DNA of 55,908 nucleotides from Paracoccaceae bacterium (GTDB lineage: Bacteria > Pseudomonadota > Alphaproteobacteria > Rhodobacterales > Rhodobacteraceae): positions 1 to 55,908 of the forward strand of contig CANFSY010000007.1 in the NCBI GenBank assembly GCA_947449875.1, given 5' to 3'. The translations under genes were made by a program, and so were the position numbers. Each line of letters begins with the position of its first letter. The first letter of the stretch is position 1. The notes under the pieces were generated by a model. That model saw only the letters and a program-made list of their open reading frames with translations, made no database searches and had not been told where the DNA came from. This document shows, in pieces, positions 16,861 through 24,918 of the stretch.

Positions 16861-18285
16861 ATGATAGAAATGTTGAACACAGCGAAATTTACAAGGGCGG
16901 GGGCGCTGGCGGCGTCTATTTCAGTGGCAGCACCGGCTTGGGCGCAGACGGCTCTGATCAAGGCCCCCGATGCCGCAGCACAGGCGGGCATGGTCAACAA
17001 GGGCGATACGACGTGGATGCTGGTCTCTTCAGCCCTTGTGCTGTTGATGGCCATTCCGGCCTTGGGCCTGTTTTACGGCGGTCTTGTGCGGTCTAAGAAT
17101 ATGCTCAGCGTGTTGATGCAGACCTTTATGATCGTGTCTTTGGTCGCAGTCTTGTGGGTGACCTTTGGCTATTCCTTGGCCTTCACCTCGGGGTCAGCCT
17201 ATGTCGGCGGGCTGTCCAAGGCTTTCTTGGCTGGTGTGGGGGTTTCGACCTTTGCGGCGACCTTTTCCAACAACGTCTATATTCCGGAATATGCCTTTGT
17301 GATCTTCCAGATGACCTTCGCCTGCATCACGCCCGCGCTGATCGTGGGGGCCTTTGCCGAGCGGATCAAGTTCTGGCCGCTGATGCTGTTTTGCGGCCTG
17401 TGGGTGACGATCGTTTATTTCCCCTTGGCGCATATGGTCTGGTATTGGTCCGGTCCGGACTTTCTGGCCGATAACCCCACCGACATGGGCCTGATCTGGG
17501 GCTGGGGCGGGTTGGACTTTGCGGGCGGCACCGTCGTGCACATCAACGCAGGCATCGCCGGTTTGGTGGGCTGTTTGGTGATCGGCAAGCGCGTGGGCTT
17601 TGGCAAAGAAAACATGGCCCCCCATTCCCTGACGATGACGATGATCGGGGCGTCTATGCTGTGGGTGGGTTGGTTTGGCTTTAACGCCGGATCGAACCTA
17701 GAAGCCAACGGCTATGCCGCACTTGCCTTTATGAACACCTTTGTCGCCACCGCCGCTGCGGCGCTGTCTTGGACCGTGGTGGAACAGATCCGCCATGGCC
17801 GCCCGTCGTTGCTGGGCGCTGTGTCCGGCGCTGTGGCAGGTTTGGTCGCCGTAACACCAGCGGCAGGCTATGCGGGGCCGATGGGGGCGATTGTGTTGGG
17901 GCTGATCGTCTCGCCGGTTTGCTATACCTTTGTGTCCTATGTGAAGGGCAAGTTCGGCTATGACGACAGCTTGGACGTGTTCGGCGTGCACTGCGTGGGC
18001 GGTATCCTTGGCGCCATCGCTACGGGCGTTTTGGCCGACCCGTCCTTGGGCGGTCAGGGCTGGGTCGATTACACCGTCTTTCCGGCGGTGGCAGGCACGT
18101 TTGACATGGGCGCGCAGGTGATCACGCAGATCAAGGCCGTGCTGGTCACTCTGGTGTGGTCGGGCGGTGTGTCATTGGTGCTGTTCTGGGGCATCGACAA
18201 GATCTTCGGCTTGCGCCCCTCAACCGATGATGAACGCCAAGGATTGGATCAAACCTCGCACGGCGAAAACGCTTACAACAGTTAA
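16861..18285 (+). CDS. amtB: Ammonium transporter AmtB
   Basis: AmtB conducts ammonium across the inner membrane. A cleavable signal (ends AAPAWAQ) is followed by about eleven transmembrane helices. Motifs include LFYGGLVRSKNMLS, the pore stretch DFAGGTVVHINAGIAGLVG with the first twin His, and FGVHCVGGILGAI with the second. At 474 residues it is slightly longer than the usual 430 because of the leader and a polar tail that can meet GlnK. It is co-transcribed with glnK and followed by a strong terminator. Confidence 0.95.
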   Translation: MIEMLNTAKFTRAGALAASISVAAPAWAQTALIKAPDAAAQAGMVNKGDTTWMLVSSALVLLMAIPALGLFYGGLVRSKNMLSVLMQTFMIVSLVAVLWVTFGYSLAFTSGSAYVGGLSKAFLAGVGVSTFAATFSNNVYIPEYAFVIFQMTFACITPALIVGAFAERIKFWPLMLFCGLWVTIVYFPLAHMVWYWSGPDFLADNPTDMGLIWGWGGLDFAGGTVVHINAGIAGLVGCLVIGKRVGFGKENMAPHSLTMTMIGASMLWVGWFGFNAGSNLEANGYAALAFMNTFVATAAAALSWTVVEQIRHGRPSLLGAVSGAVAGLVAVTPAAGYAGPMGAIVLGLIVSPVCYTFVSYVKGKFGYDDSLDVFGVHCVGGILGAIATGVLADPSLGGQGWVDYTVFPAVAGTFDMGAQVITQIKAVLVTLVWSGGVSLVLFWGIDKIFGLRPSTDDERQGLDQTSHGENAYNS

Positions 18286-18330
18286 CACCATCCCGTCCAA
18301 GGCGGATCCTCCCCCGCCTTGGATATGGCA

Positions 18331-18364
18331 AACGGCCCGTGCATTCCGCACGGGCCGTTTTTTT
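18331..18364 (+). terminator. Rho-independent terminator of glnK-amtB
   Basis: AACGGCCCGTGC, five loop bases, GCACGGGCCGTT and then a run of seven T in total form a 12-bp stem with poly-T. It sits 45 bases after amtB and just before the stop of the convergent CoA-transferase gene. Confidence 0.92.
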
Positions 18365-18379
18365 ATGGCGCAAAGAGGG

Positions 18380-19699
18380 TCAGAAATACCCGCGCGGGAT
18401 CAGGTTGTGCTGATGCGCCTCGCGCGAAAGATCCTCGCGGAAATCGGGATGCGCGATGGAAATCAGCAACTGCGCCCGTTCCGCCACCGTGCGGCCCTTG
18501 AGGTTGACCATGCCGTATTCGGTCACCACATACATCATATCGCTGCGCGGAGTGGTCACGATGTTGCCCTTGGTGAGGGCGGTGACGATCCGGCTTTTGC
18601 GCTCGCCTTTCTTGTCATAGGTCGAGGCGAGGCAGACAAAGCTTTTGCCCCCCTTTGACGCATAGGCCCCCCGCACAAACTGCGATTGCCCCCCCGTGCC
18701 CGAGATGTGGCGGTAGCCATCAGATTCGGACGCCGCTTGGCCCTGCAAATCCATCTGCGTGGTGTTGTTGATCGCCGCCACAGTGTCGTTTTGCATGATG
18801 ACATGGGGCATGTTGGTGTAATCCACCGGATGGAATTCGACCATCGGGTTGCGGTGGATAAAGTCGTACAGATACTGCGCCCCAAGCGAAAAGGTGCAGA
18901 CCATCTTGCCGGCGTTGATCTGCTTTTTCGCGCCCGTAATGCGTCCGGCGCGGTAAAGATCGACAATGCCGTCGGTCATCATCTCGGTATGGATGCCCAG
19001 ATCTTGCACACCACTTTCGGCCAAAAGGCTACACACCGCATTGGGCATGCCGCCGATGCCGATTTGCAAACAGGCCCCGTCTTCAATCTCGGCGGCGATC
19101 AGGCGGGCCACGGCGCGGTCGACATCGGTGTTCACGGGCTTGGGCAGTTCGGCCATGGGCTGGCTGTCACCGGCCAGAATGAAATCCACCTCCGAAATAT
19201 GCACACCGGTGCCTGACCCCATGACATAGGGCAAGGCGGCGCATTCCTCGACGATGACCACTTTGGCGCGTTCGACCAAGGCGCGCATCCACAGATTTGA
19301 CGGGCCGAAGTTGAAATAGCCGTTGGCATCTATGGGTGCTGTCTTGAACACCGCGATATCGACCGGATCAATGAAGCGGCGGTAATAGTCGGGGATCTCG
19401 CCCAAGTGGACAGGCAGGTAATGTGCTATCCCCTGATCATGCTTGCGCCGATCATAGCCGCTGAAATGGGTCGAGAACCAAAAGACATGCTCGCCCTTGG
19501 GGTCCGCCTCTAGCACGGCGCGCGCGCGGGTCGACAGGCAAGAGCGGATGCGCAGATTGGTGACTTGGCCCAGTCTTTTGGCCAAGGCGGCGTCAAAGAC
19601 ATCGGGCTGGCCCAGCACGGCCCCATAGTCCAGCCACATCCCCGATTGCACAAGGGCGGCTGCCGCCTCTGCCGTGATCCGTTTGGCTGCTTTCGCCAT
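18380..19699 (-). CDS. Acetyl-CoA hydrolase/transferase family protein
   Basis: A family I CoA-transferase of about 439 residues that moves CoA between acyl-CoA and a free acid, or hydrolyses it. Recognisable parts are the catalytic Glu in GIHTEMMTDGIVDLYRAG, QIGIGGMPNAV before it, and the C-terminal SGTGGQSQFVRGA and VVTEYGMVNLKGRTVAERA. It resembles 4-hydroxybutyrate or butyryl-CoA:acetate CoA-transferases, but the substrate cannot be fixed from sequence. I start at 19699 (MAKAAKRITA). It appears to be a single-gene unit. Confidence 0.88.
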   Translation of the reverse strand: MAKAAKRITAEAAAALVQSGMWLDYGAVLGQPDVFDAALAKRLGQVTNLRIRSCLSTRARAVLEADPKGEHVFWFSTHFSGYDRRKHDQGIAHYLPVHLGEIPDYYRRFIDPVDIAVFKTAPIDANGYFNFGPSNLWMRALVERAKVVIVEECAALPYVMGSGTGVHISEVDFILAGDSQPMAELPKPVNTDVDRAVARLIAAEIEDGACLQIGIGGMPNAVCSLLAESGVQDLGIHTEMMTDGIVDLYRAGRITGAKKQINAGKMVCTFSLGAQYLYDFIHRNPMVEFHPVDYTNMPHVIMQNDTVAAINNTTQMDLQGQAASESDGYRHISGTGGQSQFVRGAYASKGGKSFVCLASTYDKKGERKSRIVTALTKGNIVTTPRSDMMYVVTEYGMVNLKGRTVAERAQLLISIAHPDFREDLSREAHQHNLIPRGYF

Positions 19700-19847
19700 T
19701 GCGCCGTTCCTTCGTTGCCGCCTGTGTCCGGCGCACTCAACCACGATGCGGAGCTGGAAAAAAGCGCGAAAATGATGCGCGCTGGGCCTTGCTCGCCCGC
19801 TGTGAAGGGGGGTTCACATCTGCGCCCGATTTGGCCCCCGATAAAGA

Positions 19848-21026
19848 TCAGCCGCCGACGGCGGCTATGGCTTGCGCAAGGATGGGCACCGTGCGGGCAT
19901 TCAGGCCCGCGATGTTGATGCGGCTGTCGCCGACCATATAGATGCCGTGGGTGTCGCGCAGCGTGTTAACCTGCGCCTCACTTAACCCCAACCGCGAGAA
20001 CATGCCGCGGTGGTGGGCGACAAAATCGTAGCGGTCGGAATTGGTGGCGCGGCGCAGTTCTTCGGCCAAAGATTGGCGCAGCGTCAGCATGTTCAGGCGA
20101 ACCTCTTCCAATTCGGCCTGCCAATCGGCGCACAGGGCGGTGTCTTCCAAAATCATCGTCACCAGCCGCGCGCCGTGGTCGGGCGGGAAGGAAAAGTTCT
20201 GCCGATTCAGATAGGCCAGATTGGCCTGCACCACACCCCTGCGCGACGGCTCGCCCAGCGCGATCAACACGCCCGTGCGTTCGCGGTAGATGCCGAAGTT
20301 TTTCGAGCACGAGGCCGCGATCAGCACCTCGGGGAAGCGCGATGCGATCAGGCGGGTGGCGGCAGCGTCAGCTTCTAGCCCGTCGCCAAAACCTTGATAG
20401 GCCAGATCGACAAAGGGAATGGCCCCGCGGTTCGCAAGGATATCGGCCATCTTGGCCCATAGCTCGGCAGAGGGGTTCGCCCCCGTCGGATTGTGGCAGC
20501 AGCCATGCAGCAAGACCACATCGCCCTTGGCCACTTTGGCCAGATCGGCCAGCAGTCCATCTTCATCCAAACCGCCGCTGGTGGCATCAAAATAGCGGTA
20601 TTCGGCCATATTCAGGCCCAAATAACGGATGATCGAGGGGTGATTGGGCCAAGTCGGGTTGGAAACCCACACCGTCGCCTTGGGCGACGCCATCTTGACC
20701 AGTTCTAACGCCTGATGCAGCGCCCCCGTGCCGCCCGGCGTTGCAGCCACGGCCGCGCGGTCGGCAAAGCCCGCCCCTAAGATCAGGTTGACCATGGCCG
20801 CGTGAAAGGCGGGCTCTCCGGCAAGACCGGTGTAGGTCTTGGTCAGCTCACGCTCCCACAGCTGCTTTTCGGCAGTCTTGACAGCGCGCATGACAGGGGT
20901 AAGGCCCGTGGCGTCTTTATAAACGCCTACGCCAAGGTCGATCTTGGCAGGGCGCGGGTCTTCGCGGAACTGCGCCATCAGGACCAAGATTTTGTCTTGC
21001 GGTTGCGGGGTCAGAGCTTCCAGCAT
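19848..21026 (-). CDS. Aspartate/aromatic amino acid aminotransferase (class I, Ia subgroup)
   Basis: A PLP-dependent transaminase. The start MLEALTPQPQDKILVLMAQF and KIDLGVGVYKDATG are typical of the AspC/TyrB group. HGCCHNPTGANP precedes the cofactor Asp in FVDLAYQGFGDG, and the PLP Lys is K242 in AASCSKNFGIYRERTG. The end keeps the substrate-carboxylate Arg in DSRINIAGLN. I choose 21026 because AGGAA precedes tandem ATGs at better spacing for the second. AspC and TyrB activities cannot be separated by eye. Confidence 0.9.
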   Translation of the reverse strand: MLEALTPQPQDKILVLMAQFREDPRPAKIDLGVGVYKDATGLTPVMRAVKTAEKQLWERELTKTYTGLAGEPAFHAAMVNLILGAGFADRAAVAATPGGTGALHQALELVKMASPKATVWVSNPTWPNHPSIIRYLGLNMAEYRYFDATSGGLDEDGLLADLAKVAKGDVVLLHGCCHNPTGANPSAELWAKMADILANRGAIPFVDLAYQGFGDGLEADAAATRLIASRFPEVLIAASCSKNFGIYRERTGVLIALGEPSRRGVVQANLAYLNRQNFSFPPDHGARLVTMILEDTALCADWQAELEEVRLNMLTLRQSLAEELRRATNSDRYDFVAHHRGMFSRLGLSEAQVNTLRDTHGIYMVGDSRINIAGLNARTVPILAQAIAAVGG

Positions 21027-21051
21027 CATCGTTCCTATCATCGCCCCGTCT

Positions 21052-21966
21052 TTAGCGGGCGGGGCCTTTTTCTACGGAAAGGTCGTCGTACATGCCCCAT
21101 TCGGCCCAAGAGCCGTCATACAGCGCATGCGATTTGTGGCCAATGCGTTCCAGCGCCAACGACAAAATGGCGGCGGTGACGCCCGACCCGCAGGTGGTGA
21201 TGGCGGGTTTAGACAGATCAACTCCTGCGGCTTCAAAGACAGCCCGCAGCTCGGGCGGGGATTTCATCGTGCCCTCGGCGTTCAGCACCGCACCAAAGGG
21301 CACGTTGCGCGCGCCGGGAATATGGCCTGACCGCAGGCCGGGGCGGGGTTCGGGCGCCTCGCCTGTGAAGCGGGCTGTGGCGCGGGCGTCGATGATCACG
21401 GCCTCGCCCAATTTGGCGGCGTGGGCCACTTGGGTCACATCCTTGACCAGATGGTTCTGGCGGCTGGTGGTCATGTGGCGGTCTTTGACGATGGGCGGCA
21501 TGTCTTCAATCTCGCGCCCTTCGGCCAGCCATTTGGGCAGGCCACCGTCCAGCACGGCCACATCCATCTTGCCCATCAAGCGGAAGGTCCACCACACACG
21601 GGCGGCAGAAAACAGGCCCGCGCTGTCATAGACCACCACCTGATGCCCGTCCCCCACACCCATCGCGCGCATCCGCGAGATGAACTTTTCGGGCGGCGGC
21701 GCCATATGCGGCAGCGACGAGCGGCTATCGCTTATCTCGTCGATATCAAAGAACCGCGCGCCGGGAATATGGGTCAGGGCATAGTCGGCCTTGGCATCGC
21801 GCCCCGATCCGGGCAGATACCACGAGGCATCCAGCACCCGCAGATCGGGGTCTTTCAGATGGGCACCAAGCCAACCCGTCGACACCAGCGTTTTTGGATC
21901 GTCCACCACACCACCCCCCCCTTTTTTTGACGGGTCAATCTGCCCCCAACTTTGGCCCTGTGCCAA
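21052..21966 (-). CDS. sseA: 3-mercaptopyruvate sulfurtransferase (rhodanese type)
   Basis: Two rhodanese domains in tandem: the first with VLDASWYLPGSGRDA and HIPGARFFDIDEISD, the second with IDARATARFTGEAPEPR and HIPGARNVPFG. The active-site loop is CGSGVTA with Cys259, the form typical of 3-mercaptopyruvate rather than thiosulfate enzymes. The first ~19 residues (DPSKKGGGG) come from a homopolymer-rich stretch. A GTG at 21909 is a plausible alternative start. The gene follows smpB after three bases. Confidence 0.88.
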   Translation of the reverse strand: MAQGQSWGQIDPSKKGGGGVVDDPKTLVSTGWLGAHLKDPDLRVLDASWYLPGSGRDAKADYALTHIPGARFFDIDEISDSRSSLPHMAPPPEKFISRMRAMGVGDGHQVVVYDSAGLFSAARVWWTFRLMGKMDVAVLDGGLPKWLAEGREIEDMPPIVKDRHMTTSRQNHLVKDVTQVAHAAKLGEAVIIDARATARFTGEAPEPRPGLRSGHIPGARNVPFGAVLNAEGTMKSPPELRAVFEAAGVDLSKPAITTCGSGVTAAILSLALERIGHKSHALYDGSWAEWGMYDDLSVEKGPAR

Positions 21967-21969
21967 GCC

Positions 21970-22449
21970 TTAGCTGCGAAACCCGTTCTTCATAATGCGC
22001 GCCTTTTGGCGTTCCCAATCGCGCTTGGCCGAGGTTTCGCGCTTGTCGGCCAGCTTCTTGCCCTTTGCAACACCCAGCTTCAGCTTCACAAAGCCGCGGT
22101 CGTCGAAATACAGCTTCAGGGGCACAATCGTCATCCCCTCGCGCCCGACGGAGTTCGACAGGCGCGACAATTCCTTGCGCGACACCAACAGTTTACGGCG
22201 GCGGCGCTCTTCGTGGCCAAAGGTCTTGGCGGGCAGATAGGGTGCGATGTAGCCGTTGATCAGCCACAACTCCCCCCCCTCGACCGAGGCATAGCTTTCG
22301 GCGATGTTCGACCCGCCTTGGCGTAAAGACTTGACCTCGGACCCCATCAGCATGATGCCTGCTTCCAGATCGGATTCGATGTGGTAATCAAACCGCGCGC
22401 GGCGGTTTTCCGCGATGAGTTTGGAATTGGGGTCGGATTTCTCTGCCAT
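21970..22449 (-). CDS. smpB: SsrA-binding protein SmpB
   Basis: SmpB binds tmRNA and drives ribosome rescue by trans-translation. The protein has 159 residues, the usual size. It shows [60 protein letters not shown] and a basic tail with [20 protein letters not shown] that folds on the ribosome. The tmRNA gene itself is not in this window. Confidence 0.96.
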   Translation of the reverse strand: MAEKSDPNSKLIAENRRARFDYHIESDLEAGIMLMGSEVKSLRQGGSNIAESYASVEGGELWLINGYIAPYLPAKTFGHEERRRRKLLVSRKELSRLSNSVGREGMTIVPLKLYFDDRGFVKLKLGVAKGKKLADKRETSAKRDWERQKARIMKNGFRS

Positions 22450-22500
22450 GATCGCACCGAGATAGGCCAGACCACAGCTTTAGTCCAGAGAGGGGGGGAA

Positions 22501-22947
22501 ATGTTCGTGCAAATCGCAGTGGGAAGCGGGCTTTTGCTGGTCAATATCACGCTGGCCGCCATGGCCGCCATGGTGCTTGAGGTGATCTTTGCCCGCCTGC
22601 ACCACTGGTTCTTGCGCGAACCCCATCGCCCCAAACTTGTCTTGCTGGTGATGGGTGTGTCGGTTTGGGTGTTGGGGGTCATCACCATAGGATCGTGGAT
22701 TTGGGCCGTGGCATACAAGGCCCTTCAGGTTTTTCCCACAATGGAGGAATCGCTGTATTTCAGCCTTGTTGCTTTTACCACCTTGGGTTTGGGCGACATT
22801 GTGCCAGCCCAGCAGTGGCGCATCTTGGCCGGGATAGAGGCCGCGAACGGCCTGTTGAACTTTGGCCTGATGACAGCACTGTTGATCGAATCCCTCCGGC
22901 ATGTCCGCGTCGATCAAGTGGCCCAAAGGCGCAAGCGCCCCGATTAG
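22501..22947 (+). CDS. Two-transmembrane ion channel family protein (K+ channel-like)
   Basis: A 148-residue membrane protein with an N-terminal helix, a second helix (LLVMGVSVWVLGVITIGSWI), a pore loop and a last helix. The pore reads SLVAFTTLGLGDIVPAQQWR, in which TTLGLGD corresponds to the potassium-selectivity motif 'TTvGYGD' with Leu for Tyr. The Ion_trans_2 domain is clear but selectivity is uncertain. The start is ATG 22501 after GAGAGGGGGG. It overlaps the stop of the convergent EamA gene by four bases. Confidence 0.8.
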   Translation: MFVQIAVGSGLLLVNITLAAMAAMVLEVIFARLHHWFLREPHRPKLVLLVMGVSVWVLGVITIGSWIWAVAYKALQVFPTMEESLYFSLVAFTTLGLGDIVPAQQWRILAGIEAANGLLNFGLMTALLIESLRHVRVDQVAQRRKRPD

Positions 22948-23804
22948 CGGTGCGGGCGGTGCAGCAGCAAGACCAATCCGCAGGCCACGATCAGCGCCGA
23001 TCCGGCAAGGGTCAGCGCATCAGGCCGCTCGTCAAAGACCACCACGCCAATGGTCAGCGCGAACACAATTCGCGTATAACGAAAGGGTGTGACGGCCGAG
23101 ACTTGGCCCGTGCGCATCGCTTGCGTCAGCGCGCTATAGCCTGCGACCCCGAACAGGCTGGCCCCCGCCATCAACGCCGCCCCTTGGGCGGTCGGCAAGC
23201 CAGCGCCCCCTGTCACCGCCAGTATCCCAACGCCGCACATGGCCAGCACCGCAAACCCCGCAACCCCCAACTGCGCATTTGACAACGCAGGCGGGGCCGC
23301 GCGGGTGGCCAGATCACGGCCCGCAAAGCCCAGCATCCCCGCCAGCGCCAGAAAGCTCAGCGCCGAAAAGCCCGACAGGCCGGGGCGCAAGATAAGCAGC
23401 ACCGCCAAAAAGCCCGTCACGATCAAGGCCGCGCGAAACAGCCCGACCTTTTCGCCAAACAAACTCGCCGCCACCGGAACAACAACCAAAGGTGTCGCCT
23501 GCAAAATCGCTGAAGCGGTGGAAATCGGCGTCAGCGCCACGGCCAGCGCATAAAACAAACGGCCTGCCACCTCGAACGACGACCGCAGGGCCATGGTGCG
23601 TGACCATGCGGCACGGGGAAGCGGAAGGCTGCCTGCACGCAGGGCAAGGGCTGCAAACCACAAAATCCCCACAAGCCCTTCAAAGACCAGCACCTGCCCT
23701 AAAGGCATCTCAGCCGCCGCAAGCTTCAAAAACCCGTCTTCGGCGGCAAACCCCGCCATAGAGGCCATCATCCACAAGCTGCCGCGCAGGTTATCAGAGG
23801 CCAT
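22944..23804 (-). CDS. EamA/DMT-superfamily permease
   Basis: About ten hydrophobic helices arranged as two five-helix EamA repeats, 286 residues. Conserved features are FYALAVALTPISTASAILQA in the first repeat, followed by an acidic FGEKVG, and SALTQAMRTGQVSAVTPFRY, then FDERPDALTLAGSALIVACG in the second. Such proteins export small metabolites; the substrate is unknown. ATG 23804 is chosen because AGGAG lies seven bases upstream. An in-frame TTG at 23810 is less likely. Confidence 0.85.
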   Translation of the reverse strand: MASDNLRGSLWMMASMAGFAAEDGFLKLAAAEMPLGQVLVFEGLVGILWFAALALRAGSLPLPRAAWSRTMALRSSFEVAGRLFYALAVALTPISTASAILQATPLVVVPVAASLFGEKVGLFRAALIVTGFLAVLLILRPGLSGFSALSFLALAGMLGFAGRDLATRAAPPALSNAQLGVAGFAVLAMCGVGILAVTGGAGLPTAQGAALMAGASLFGVAGYSALTQAMRTGQVSAVTPFRYTRIVFALTIGVVVFDERPDALTLAGSALIVACGLVLLLHRPHR

Positions 23805-23844
23805 GCGCAACTCCTGCCGGTTCGGGATATAGTGCGGTTAGCTC

Positions 23845-23904
23845 AGGCCCGATCAGATCAGGCCCGATCAGATAAGGCCCGATCAGATAAGGCCCGATCA
23901 GATA
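23845..23904 (+). repeat. Four tandem copies of a 15-bp unit spanning the dapA stop
   Basis: The unit AGGCCCGATCAGATA (C at the last base of the first copy) repeats four times without spacers, then AGGCC begins a fifth. The dapA stop codon (23898-23900 on the minus strand) lies in the innermost unit, so the other copies reproduce the end of dapA (Leu-Ile-stop) in the same frame. It looks like slippage duplication of the gene end. Confidence 0.95.
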
Positions 23905-24770
23905 AGGCCGGCAAACTGCATCGCGGCTTTTATCTTGGCCTTGGTGCCTTCGGTCAAGGTCAACAAGGGCAAGCGCACCTCCTCAGCGCATAGGCCAAGC
24001 AGCGACAGGCCATATTTTGCCCCCGCCAACCCCGGTTCGATAAAGATCGCCTCGTGCAGGGGCATCAGGCGGTCTTGATAGTCCAAGGCGGTGGCATAGT
24101 CGCCGCGCAGGGTCGCCTCTTGGAATTCGGCGCACAGTTTGGGGGCAACGTTGGCGGTGACAGAAATGCACCCCACCCCGCCATGGGCGTTAAAGCCCAA
24201 AGCCGTCGCATCCTCGCCCGACAGTTGAATGAAATCTTTCCCGCAAGAAGCGCGCTGCATCGGCACACGCTCGATCTTGCCGGTCGCATCCTTGACACCG
24301 ATGATCCGCGGCAGTTTGGCCAGCGTGCCCATCGTATCGGGCAGCATATCCACGACCGATCGGCCGGGGATGTTGTAGATGATGATGGGCAAGGTGCAGG
24401 CATCATGCAGGGCGGTGAAATGCGCGATCAGTCCGGCTTGCGTGGGCTTGTTGTAATAGGGTGTGACCACCAAAGCAGCAGTCGCGCCGACCTTTTCGGC
24501 ATGGCGGATCAGGTCGATCCCTTCGGCGGTGTTGTTTGATCCCGCCCCCGCGATCACCGGAATGCGGCCTGCGACCACGCGGACGACCTCTTCGACGACT
24601 TGGCGGTGCTCGTCATGGCTGAGCGTGGGGCTTTCGCCTGTGGTGCCGACGGGCACCAACCCGTGCGAGCCTTGGGCGATGTGCCATTCCACCAAGTGTT
24701 TGAGCGTGACCAAATCCAACGCGCCGTTTTTGAACGGCGTGACCAGGGCGGGGAAAGACCCTTTGAACAT
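23898..24770 (-). CDS. dapA: 4-hydroxy-tetrahydrodipicolinate synthase DapA
   Basis: DapA condenses pyruvate with aspartate semialdehyde, the first lysine/diaminopimelate-specific step. The 290-residue protein shows [35 protein letters not shown], the catalytic Tyr132 in [11 protein letters not shown] and the Schiff-base Lys160 in [10 protein letters not shown]. The start [13 protein letters not shown] is standard. It is divergent from the lytic transglycosylase gene across about 150 bases that should hold both promoters. Its stop codon lies within a 15-bp tandem repeat. Confidence 0.96.
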   Translation of the reverse strand: MFKGSFPALVTPFKNGALDLVTLKHLVEWHIAQGSHGLVPVGTTGESPTLSHDEHRQVVEEVVRVVAGRIPVIAGAGSNNTAEGIDLIRHAEKVGATAALVVTPYYNKPTQAGLIAHFTALHDACTLPIIIYNIPGRSVVDMLPDTMGTLAKLPRIIGVKDATGKIERVPMQRASCGKDFIQLSGEDATALGFNAHGGVGCISVTANVAPKLCAEFQEATLRGDYATALDYQDRLMPLHEAIFIEPGLAGAKYGLSLLGLCAEEVRLPLLTLTEGTKAKIKAAMQFAGLI

Positions 24771-24918
24771 GGCAACGACTCCTTGGTTGGCGGGCGGCGT
24801 GCCCGAAGATGCGCGCCCTTCCTAACGACAGTTGCACGCTTTGCCAAGCATGGGCGGCAGGCCACCGATCACGCGCTTTGGTGTTGTGGTGCAAGGGCGC
24901 ATCAGGCAAAATCAGAGC

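Noticed and set aside
23845-23904. Short regular repeats suggesting a CRISPR array
   Set aside because: The 15-bp units are strictly tandem with no spacers, and there are no cas genes in the window.
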